From NCBI GenBank assembly GCA_045545235.1, contig JAZQAN010000024.1, positions 1 through 64,000 of the forward strand: a DNA stretch of 64,000 nucleotides, given 5' to 3'. Source of the stretch: CAZNKU01 sp045545235. Lineage in GTDB: Bacteria; Bacillota; Clostridia; Monoglobales; Firm-18. The notes under the pieces are model-generated. The model worked only from the letters and a program-made list of their open reading frames with translations, did not search any database and had not been told where the DNA came from. The translations under genes and the position numbers were made by a program. This document shows, one piece after another, positions 61,008-64,000 of this stretch (position 1 is its first letter; every line of letters begins with the position of its first letter).

Positions 61008-62384
61008 ATGAAAAAAATTAAGATAGCTTATGTAGGCGGTGGCTCAAGAGGCTGGGCGTGGGAATTAATGTCTGACCTTGCATTGGCTGATGATATCTGC
61101 GGTGATGTTGCACTATATGATATAGATTTTAAAGCAGCTGAGAACAATGCAGTTATCGGTAATAAGATAAAAGGCAGAGCTGAAGCAAAGTCTGATTGGA
61201 ATTATACTGCACACGAAAAAATCGGCGATGCACTTACCGGTGCAGATTTTGTAATCATTTCTATTTTGCCCGGTACATTTGACGAGATGGAAAGTGATGT
61301 TCATGCACCTGAAAAGTATGGCATTTATCAGTCGGTTGGTGATACAAGCGGTCCGGGAGGTATTATAAGAGCACTTCGTACAATACCTATGTTTGAAGAA
61401 ATTGCGCTTGCAGTTAAGGAATACTGTCCGCAGGCTTGGGTAATTAACTATACAAATCCAATGACTGTTTGTGTAAGTGCACTTTATAAAGCATTTCCCC
61501 AAATAAAGGCTTTTGGTTGCTGTCACGAGGTTTTCGGCACACAGAAAGTACTTGTAAGTATGCTTGAAGAAATGAAGGGAATAAAAGATATTGAACGCAG
61601 TGAAATTAAGGTAAATGTTACCGGTGTAAACCACTTTACATGGCTTACATCTGCACAGTATAAGGATATCGATTTGATTCCCCTTTATAAAGAATATTGT
61701 GAAAAGTATAAAGACGAGGGAATTGTTCGTAAAGATGTTGATGCTAACCATTGGATGAACAATGTTTTCAGAAATACGCATAAGGTTAAAATTGACTTGT
61801 TCTTAAGATATGGTATTATTGCTGCTGCAGGTGACAGACATCTTGCAGAATTCTGTGATAAGGAATGGTACATAGATAATCCGGAACTTGTTGATAAATG
61901 GGGCTATGCTCTTACACCGGTAAAATGGAGAAGAGAAAATCTTGTAGAACGTCTTGAAAAGAGTGCAAAACTTTTGTCAGGAGAGAAAGAGTTTGAAATA
62001 AAGCCTAGTGGTGAAGAAGGTGTAGACCAGATAAGAGCACTTTTAGGCCTTCATGATTTGGTTACAAATGTTAATATTCCAAACGTTGGTCAGATTCCTA
62101 ACCTTCCTTTAGGTGCGGTAGTTGAAACAAATGCAACCTTCCGTTCAAATGAACTTCGACCTGTTATGGCAGGCAATATTCCTGATGAAATTTATGCTTT
62201 GATTTCAAGAATTGTAGGCGAACAACTTCTGGTAGTTGAAGCAGCGACAGAAAGAAATATTGAAAAAGCATTTAAAGCGTTTGTTGCAGACCCTCTTGTT
62301 AATTTGCCACTTGACAAGGCAAGAGAATTGTTTAATGAAATGATAGAAAATACTAAACATTATTTGGCTAATTATAATTTATAA
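61008..62384 (+). CDS. lplD: GH4 family alpha-galacturonidase (LplD-like)
   Basis: A 458-residue NAD- and Mn-dependent GH4 enzyme. The Rossmann motif is KIAYVGGGSRGWAW. The metal Cys lies in CHEVFG near residue 171; CHEV is the motif described for the alpha-galacturonidases of GH4 (B. subtilis LplD), unlike the CHSV of the other GH4 enzyme in this window. The partner His is in GVNHFTW. It would cleave alpha-galacturonic acid from pectin-type fragments in the cytoplasm. The second of two close ATGs (61008) fits the GAGGAG site best. Under box C, divergent from the AraC gene. Confidence 0.87.
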   Translation: MKKIKIAYVGGGSRGWAWELMSDLALADDICGDVALYDIDFKAAENNAVIGNKIKGRAEAKSDWNYTAHEKIGDALTGADFVIISILPGTFDEMESDVHAPEKYGIYQSVGDTSGPGGIIRALRTIPMFEEIALAVKEYCPQAWVINYTNPMTVCVSALYKAFPQIKAFGCCHEVFGTQKVLVSMLEEMKGIKDIERSEIKVNVTGVNHFTWLTSAQYKDIDLIPLYKEYCEKYKDEGIVRKDVDANHWMNNVFRNTHKVKIDLFLRYGIIAAAGDRHLAEFCDKEWYIDNPELVDKWGYALTPVKWRRENLVERLEKSAKLLSGEKEFEIKPSGEEGVDQIRALLGLHDLVTNVNIPNVGQIPNLPLGAVVETNATFRSNELRPVMAGNIPDEIYALISRIVGEQLLVVEAATERNIEKAFKAFVADPLVNLPLDKARELFNEMIENTKHYLANYNL

Positions 62385-62476
62385 AATTTTGTGGCATAAC
62401 GCTGCATTAAAGCACTCCTCTAACCCCCTTATAGATTTTGCTTATTTTTAATGTAGTGTTTTAGCTATATAAAAGT

Positions 62477-62511
62477 AACAACGCTATGGATTAAGTATCC
62501 ATAGCGTTGTT
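62477..62511. terminator. Bidirectional terminator between the GH4 and ImmA-like genes
   Basis: A 15-bp perfect stem AACAACGCTATGGAT and its complement with a 5-nt loop, overlapping the stop codon of the minus-strand gene; five T follow at 62514 on the plus side. Confidence 0.85.
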
Positions 62512-63999
62512 GCTTTTTGTTAAGGGTTTATATCCCTGGCTTATTAACAAGTTATTACATTCATCAATGGAGTGTGTATAATAAGAACGTATTAAGAATT
62601 TATATGTTAAATCTTCTTCAGTAAGTTTAAAGTTTAAGCCTGCCGTACTGATTAAGTGAAAACTTAGGTCCGGATGTAATTGCATTGCTATGCAAATGGC
62701 TACAACTGTTTTTAAATCAGGATTTTGATTTTCACCACTTCGCAAGCGTTGTATTGTTTTTGTATTTACATCAATTTTTTCCGCAAGCTTCTCAACCGTA
62801 ATTTCTGCCCATTCCATTAATTTCTTCAAACTGTCAGAAAAAATGTTGTTTAAAGTTGAAAGTATCTTTATTAATTCTTCGTTTGTTTCGCTTACAGTTA
62901 TGCTTTTTTCAATAATAGCATCATTTGAATCTTTTGAAAAAACTGCCTCAAAATGATATCCTGAATTTAAATCTCTATGAAGAATACAAACATTATGAAA
63001 TTGTGCACTACAGTTGTACGAGGATTTTAGGTTTAAATCAAAGATAAGACAACATTCGTCCATGTGTAAACGACCATATTCAGTCATTTTTGATTTTTCA
63101 TCCTTTGTATGGGTTACATACATTGGATCATTGATACATATGTGAGAGTCTATGTATACATAATCGCCTTTGGAAAATTTGTCGCATAGGTCAGGATTTA
63201 TCATTGTTTCGCATAGGGCATCTTTAAAAGAAATGCAGAATGTTTGTGTTCTTTTAAGACTGCCTTTTTTAAAGGCATGAGGTTTTACATAGCGTCCGTC
63301 TATATATGTAAATGCACCCATAGCTTCTTCGTAGCCGGCATCAATTAAGCGGATTTTTGCTGCAGTTCTGGATACTCCAAAAAATTCTGCCAGTTCATTT
63401 ATAACCGGCTCCATAACATCTACAATAATAGTTGTGTTTAGTGAGTTTTTGTGCTTTTGTATTAACTCTGTTACCTTCATTTTAAATGGATTTAAAGGCA
63501 TTAGTATTCTTGGGGCAAGTGCGCTCGCCTGCCATTCAATCCATTCGTTTGCAGTGGCATTGTTTCCGCCTTTAAGCCCTCCTACAACTGTACACTTTAT
63601 TTGAGTTGCAGAAGTGTTATACAGCCGTTCCAACTCATATGCTTTTTTATGCAAGTGCCAATGCACACATTCGTGAACAACAGTATTGTTTGCTGAACCT
63701 ATGTTTCTGTGTTGGAATACCTTCGGATCAACAATGATTGTACCTGAATAAAAGTTTCTTGTTTCTAATTCGTCTGTTTCGGGGTTGTATATTTCAGACT
63801 CCGTATCAGCAAAAAACAGCTGACCGAAGATAGAAAAATCTTTGGTTATTTGTTGCTCGATTATTGTAAGTCCCATTCTTTGTGATAGCAAGTCTGTGTT
63901 GAGTTTCATTGGCGTTTTTAATGCTTCGGGATAGAACTTGCTTAAAAAATCCTCGGCAACACTGTCAAATTCATCAGAACGTATGTATGGAACCAATGC
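62491..63999 (-). CDS. ImmA/IrrE-type metallopeptidase with C-terminal HTH (5' end at window edge)
   Basis: About 500 residues in view; the frame stays open to the window edge, so the TTG at 63996 is only the first possible start seen. The N-terminal half is an ImmA/IrrE peptidase: VVHECVHWH is the HExxH zinc motif and NEWIEWQASALAPRILMP gives the third ligand region. The middle (about 240-390) is unrecognised. Residues about 395-455 form an XRE-type HTH (TVEKLAEKIDVNTKTIQRLRSGENQNPDLKTVVAICIAMQL). Such proteins cut repressors or sense stress. HTH after the peptidase is the reverse of the usual order. Confidence 0.82.
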   Translation of the reverse strand, partial: ALVPYIRSDEFDSVAEDFLSKFYPEALKTPMKLNTDLLSQRMGLTIIEQQITKDFSIFGQLFFADTESEIYNPETDELETRNFYSGTIIVDPKVFQHRNIGSANNTVVHECVHWHLHKKAYELERLYNTSATQIKCTVVGGLKGGNNATANEWIEWQASALAPRILMPLNPFKMKVTELIQKHKNSLNTTIIVDVMEPVINELAEFFGVSRTAAKIRLIDAGYEEAMGAFTYIDGRYVKPHAFKKGSLKRTQTFCISFKDALCETMINPDLCDKFSKGDYVYIDSHICINDPMYVTHTKDEKSKMTEYGRLHMDECCLIFDLNLKSSYNCSAQFHNVCILHRDLNSGYHFEAVFSKDSNDAIIEKSITVSETNEELIKILSTLNNIFSDSLKKLMEWAEITVEKLAEKIDVNTKTIQRLRSGENQNPDLKTVVAICIAMQLHPDLSFHLISTAGLNFKLTEEDLTYKFLIRSYYTHSIDECNNLLISQGYKPLTKSNNAMDT

Positions 64000-64000
64000 A

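Noticed and set aside
61113..61781. 222-codon minus-strand open frame inside the GH4 gene
   Set aside because: Cys/Phe/Tyr-rich antisense shadow of a well-conserved enzyme; no ribosome site or family resemblance.
1..64000. tRNA or rRNA genes
   Set aside because: No cloverleaf with the GGTTCGAATCC-type T arm and no rRNA segments were found in the intergenic regions on reading both strands.

Overview
The window is AT-rich DNA from a spore-forming, anaerobic, Gram-positive bacterium of the Clostridia. The evidence is the rplU-prp-rpmA order with a Firmicutes-type L27 leader, spoIIID, dipicolinate synthase dpaAB, a SpoVB-like flippase, S-layer homology (SLH) anchored proteins, many AraC-type regulators beside glycoside hydrolases, and an anaerobic-type glycerol-3-phosphate operon. 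The surface-tethered polysaccharide enzymes recall gut pectin degraders such as Monoglobus. That placement is an inference; no 16S or marker search was possible.

Layout. 1-5.3 kb: rpmA (cut by the edge), prp and rplU on the minus strand, then purC, an acyltransferase and a secreted stalk-domain protein. 4.5-15 kb: three sugar modules, each with its own AraC regulator: a GH94-like phosphorylase, a GH4 alpha-galactosidase, and a GH38 alpha-mannosidase with a HAD phosphatase. 15-20.3 kb: a six-gene glycerol-3-phosphate/glycerophosphodiester operon that encodes its own antiterminator GlpP. It starts with a consensus promoter and a short leader ending in an intrinsic terminator, the arrangement expected of a GlpP target. 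20.3-23.7 kb: structured non-coding DNA (including a 168-nt long-stem element), gtrA, a repeat-bearing M15 peptidase and a gpsA-like pseudogene. 24-30 kb: argG-argH with a probable ArgR operator, a DUF1836 regulator, DegV, a macro-domain/HTH fusion and a VWA protein. 30-35.9 kb: glnA, spoIIID, a CBS protein, dpaAB, a SpoVB-like flippase and a zinc-ribbon protein.

The most interesting part is 36.5-62.4 kb, which looks like a Gram-positive polysaccharide utilization locus for a uronic-acid-containing glycan. Unit A (sialidase-fold protein, DMT transporter, GH2) and unit B (GH105 unsaturated uronyl hydrolase, three SLH-anchored giant proteins including a heparinase II/III-type lyase, a secreted protein and an LplA-like binding lipoprotein) run in the same direction. 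Unit C is a GH4 enzyme with the CHEV motif of alpha-galacturonidases, divergent from an AraC regulator. All three units carry the same 38-bp box directly upstream of a candidate -35. This predicts one regulon, probably run by the AraC protein at 60.0-60.8 kb. The inferred flow is: lyase and adhesins at the surface cut and hold the polymer, the lipoprotein binds fragments, and cytoplasmic GH105, GH2 and GH4 finish them. The permease subunits are not in the window.

Non-coding DNA is unusually structured: seven tandem 21-22-bp repeats at 36.2 kb, a duplicated terminator hairpin around a hairpin-rich insert at 31.6-31.9 kb, two related GTAC hairpins, and a double-hairpin terminator cassette present twice. 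No tRNA, rRNA, complete insertion sequence or CRISPR array was seen.
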